A DNA stretch of 64,000 nt from M3007 sp031425035 (GTDB lineage Bacteria; Bacteroidota; Bacteroidia; Chitinophagales; Saprospiraceae). The stretch covers positions 104,380 to 168,379 of the forward strand of contig JANPIN010000040.1 in assembly GCA_031425035.1 (NCBI GenBank), in the 5' to 3' direction. The position numbers and the translations under genes were made by a program. This document shows, piece after piece, positions 62,001 through 64,000 of this stretch (position 1 is the first letter of the stretch; each line of letters starts with the position of its first letter). The notes beneath the pieces are model-generated. The model worked only from the letters and a program-made list of their open reading frames with translations, did not search any database and was not told where the DNA came from.

Positions 62001-64000
62001 CTGGTCGCGCCGGCACCAATCTGAGCGGTTACGAACTGTATTTTTATAATGGTTCTACCGGTATGATGGGCGGTGTGTATGGTAACATCTCGCTTTCCGG
62101 CGTTATTCCGAATCAGAGTAACGGCTTCGGCACGCTGGCTTTTTTCCTGCCGGTAGATGGTCTTCAAAATGGTCCTTCCGACGCCATTGCTTTTGTACAG
62201 GGCGGCACCGTGTTGCAGTTCCTGGGTTATGAAGGCACTATGACGGCCGTTGGCGGACCCGCAAATGGCATGATATCCACCGATATTGGCGTTGCGGAGA
62301 CCGGTACGGAGGCGCCCGGTCAATCGGTCCGGCTTTCCGGCAACGGCGCTACGTACGCTGCCTTTACCTGGAATGGACCTTCTGCGGCGAATCCTGCTAC
62401 ACCCGGCGCCGTCAATCAGGGCCAGACTTTCCCGGCACAACCCCCGGTTGGTTTGCCCGTTACTTTCAACCAGACGACTTCCAACCCCGCGCCCACCTGT
62501 CCGTATGCGTATACCATTACCCGTACCTGGTCGGCTACGGATGCCTGTGGTAACAACACTTCCTATACACAAGTCATTACCGTGCAGGACATGACGCCGC
62601 CGGTACTGGTGTGTCAGCCGCTGAACGTTACTTTAGATGTAAACGGCACGATAACGGTGACGCAGGCACAGTTTACATTCAGCGTTACCGATAATTGCAG
62701 CCCGACCAATACCCTGGTTACCCTGCCTAATTCAGCTACTTATACTTGTGCGCAAGCCGGCACTTCGCAGCCTTTCGTTATTTCCGTACAGGATCAATGC
62801 GGTAATATAGGCACCTGTACTACCCAGGTAAATATTGCCCAGGCTGCTACAACCGTGATAGCGACCCCTTCCGCACAAACGGTTTGCTCGGGTGCACCGA
62901 TCACCACGATCGTGCTGAGCGGCGCTCCGGCCGGGGCGACGTATAACTGGGTCCGGAATAATACGGCCACCGTAACGGGCATCGCCGCAAATGGTACCGG
63001 TAATATTTCCGGCTCGCTGGTCAACATGACCAACGCACCCATCACGGTGACCTTCACCATCACGGCCACTTTTGGTGGATGTACCTCGCAGCCAACGATG
63101 GCCACGGTTTTGGTCAATCCGGCGCCTACTGCAGTGGCCACCCCGGCTACGCAAACGATCTGTTCTGGTTTTGCCATCACGCCGATTGTTTTAACTGGCT
63201 CGGTGACGGGTACGACCTTCAACTGGACCCGCGATAATGTGGCTACGGTGACGGGCATCGCGGGCAGCGGTTCGGGCAACATCAGCGGTACGCTGACCAA
63301 CACGACCAACGCACCAATCACGGTGACCTTTACCATTACGCCTACGGCAAATACCTGCCCGGGCGCTACGACGACCGCGACGGTGGTCGTCAATCCTACC
63401 CCGACGGCCTTCACGGTGACTGGCGGCGGGGTGGTTTGTACCACGGACAATATTGGCGTTCCCGTCGGCCTGAGCGGTTCGCAAACGGGCGTGAACTACC
63501 AGTTGCGTCTCAACCTGGCCAACGTCGGTGCGCCGGTAGCGGGCACGGGTGCGGCCATTTCTTTTGGTCCTCAACTGGGTGTGGGCACTTATACCGTGGT
63601 GGCAACCAGTACCCAAGGCGGCTGTACAGCCGTCATGACGGGCGCGGCGACGGTCAGCAGCACGAACTGTACGATCATTGTTTCCGATCCTTGTATTTGT
63701 TTGAATAACGCCACCACGCTGACCAACGGTCAGTTCGGGGAAGTGATCAAGGTGAATGCACCAGCCGGTCAGACCTGGACGGTGACGGCCATCAACGGCC
63801 TATATTCGTCTGGCAGCCCGGCGCCGCCAAGCGCGCCAATCCCCATCGGTACGGGTACGGTGCTGGTGAACATGGGTACCATGTACACCCTGGACGGTCG
63901 CCACATCGACGCTATCGGTTACACCATCACCGTAAGCAATGGCCGGGGCACTTCGCTTTCCATCGGCAACAGCTGCCAATATCCGAACCCGGCGATCACT
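59051..64000 (+). CDS. giant secreted repeat protein, open at the right window edge
   Basis: At least 1650 codons without a stop. Signal peptide (MRNNFTFLTYFKLVSLLTFF), then a choice-of-anchor-type beta domain (to about 270), two tandem copies of a ~105-residue domain (NPADDYIWFQLNP / NAADDYIVFSLNP, both ending PGSCS), HYR-like cysteine domains, two lamin-tail-like domains starting WINEIHYDN (residues about 709 and 963) that appear set inside HYR-like domains, and at least two PKD-like repeats (PITVTFTIT) near 1270-1440. Such proteins in Bacteroidota usually end in a type IX sorting domain; the end is outside the window. Probable adhesin. Confidence 0.85.
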   Translation, partial: MRNNFTFLTYFKLVSLLTFFYLSSTGLSAQLLLTEGTPSSTITFSSATQVSVGTNPGSAYAGTGFSPNPIVAGRLNSNAWSVSGWSDGALAFGGTNTAGDYARGSTAVAVTTGGMYAFTGSPQSATNPALMIQPGGSDFAPGTLTLRIQNTGTTNITQLAISYNLFVRNDQLRGNSFNFSHSADNSTYITVPALDYTSPAASDALGWVQVGGSPSRSTTITGLNIAPNSYYYIRWNSADVNGSGSRDEFGLDDITVSATYVCNLASAGLFDVHCENNAETSNPADDYIWFQLNPTGTSLGTGYNVTVNTGSVLLNGTTAATNVPYGSSNFFRLQAGSAGGGNVTITITDATTGAACSITALVVDPGSCSATFTCSLTSSGLSGVACNNNGSTGNAADDYIVFSLNPGGSNLTTYSLTVSSGTVTLSGGSPATNISYGLPTSFRLQGGSAGGGNVTVFITDDDDADCVFSVPIIDPGSCSVPTCSLMVTCPPQPTGIFNCNNPLPAAVTTLAGFQALGGSINGNPCGTIVVTSTTPAINNCSTTVVARTYTIFDDLPPANGILDAGETSFTCTLNYTYTPDQTPPTLTCPPSGTTVSCASDVPAPNTALVTGLSDNCSGNPTVTFVTDQISNQSCPNRFNILRFYRATDACNNSASCSQSITVNDQTAPTFNPSPALPANITISCTDALPIAPMLTGQDNCAGAGTVPSVIWINEIHYDNVGVDVGEFVEIAGTAGINLADYQIILYNGTGGVVYTTTTLTGTIDNEGSGFGAQSFSYPSNGIQNGSPDALALYQISTNMVIQFLSYEGVFQATNGPATGMFSTDIGVQELGSEPVGLSLQLTGSGQVYSNFNWVGPIAQSPGTLNAGQTITPLPASIPAVAMQTQVAGPCAGSRIVTRTWTLSDACNNQTIHTQTITVTDTEAPVLTPTPANITISCSDPVPAPPAVVATDACDPAGIVNGPVWINEIHYDNAGGDVNEFVEIAGRAGTNLSGYELYFYNGSTGMMGGVYGNISLSGVIPNQSNGFGTLAFFLPVDGLQNGPSDAIAFVQGGTVLQFLGYEGTMTAVGGPANGMISTDIGVAETGTEAPGQSVRLSGNGATYAAFTWNGPSAANPATPGAVNQGQTFPAQPPVGLPVTFNQTTSNPAPTCPYAYTITRTWSATDACGNNTSYTQVITVQDMTPPVLVCQPLNVTLDVNGTITVTQAQFTFSVTDNCSPTNTLVTLPNSATYTCAQAGTSQPFVISVQDQCGNIGTCTTQVNIAQAATTVIATPSAQTVCSGAPITTIVLSGAPAGATYNWVRNNTATVTGIAANGTGNISGSLVNMTNAPITVTFTITATFGGCTSQPTMATVLVNPAPTAVATPATQTICSGFAITPIVLTGSVTGTTFNWTRDNVATVTGIAGSGSGNISGTLTNTTNAPITVTFTITPTANTCPGATTTATVVVNPTPTAFTVTGGGVVCTTDNIGVPVGLSGSQTGVNYQLRLNLANVGAPVAGTGAAISFGPQLGVGTYTVVATSTQGGCTAVMTGAATVSSTNCTIIVSDPCICLNNATTLTNGQFGEVIKVNAPAGQTWTVTAINGLYSSGSPAPPSAPIPIGTGTVLVNMGTMYTLDGRHIDAIGYTITVSNGRGTSLSIGNSCQYPNPAIT

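Overview
The window looks like a chromosomal segment of an aerobic or microaerophilic Bacteroidota bacterium, most likely near Saprospiraceae/Haliscomenobacter. The evidence is a type IX secretion sorting tail on very large PKD/HYR-type surface proteins, a short primary sigma factor without region 1.1, an 81-residue ATP synthase epsilon, an atpD-atpC pair apart from the other atp genes, CcoS/CcoI cbb3 assembly factors, LytTR signalling, and promoter candidates of the TTG-N(about 20)-TAnnTTTG type. No tRNA, rRNA, CRISPR array, transposase or phage gene was recognised.

Positions 1-25 kb are respiratory and redox oriented. A cbb3 oxidase subunit (ccoN, cut by the left edge) overlaps ccoS. A diacylglycerol-kinase-like gene and an App1-type phosphatidate phosphatase are divergent. 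A compact sulfur module follows: a membrane-anchored diheme TsdA-like cytochrome, SoxB and two half-size YeeE/YedE transporters. Then come a VF530 protein, a Tat-exported Gfo/Idh/MocA oxidoreductase, a CBS protein, a P2-type cation ATPase, PEP synthase, a tandem universal stress protein, a DUF4136 lipoprotein, a small membrane protein, a PAS histidine kinase, a UbiB-like kinase, the copper ATPase CcoI, and a second universal stress protein. The mix resembles hypoxia/dormancy regulons of other bacteria.

Positions 25-53 kb are mostly housekeeping: a delta-60 repeat protein, an orphan STAS protein, clpC (broken by an in-frame amber codon exactly at the first Walker B glutamate), a lipoprotein, a GH20 hexosaminidase, a DUF4143 ATPase, an aldo/keto reductase, mltG, panB, a DUF4249-like lipoprotein, atpC, atpD, a LysM lytic transglycosylase, a LytTR regulator, ftsY, a DUF2461 protein, a 1084-residue hexaheme cytochrome, a PBP4-type peptidase, a metallo-beta-lactamase-fold hydrolase and the primary sigma factor.

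Positions 53-64 kb hold two giant secreted proteins: a complete one of about 1756 residues with a dockerin-like segment and a type IX sorting tail, and one of at least 1650 residues running off the right edge, with duplicated modules and lamin-tail-like domains that appear inserted into HYR-like domains.

Intergenic DNA is unusually rich in structured repeats: oligonucleotide arrays with forward and inverted halves (around atpC and before ftsY), a perfect 34-bp palindrome in an AT-rich gap, a palindromic 25-bp repeat family, a duplicated motif-plus-hairpin unit upstream of panB, and multiple terminators. These repeats, the clpC amber codon, the stand-alone sulfur module and the nested-domain surface protein are the main points for follow-up.
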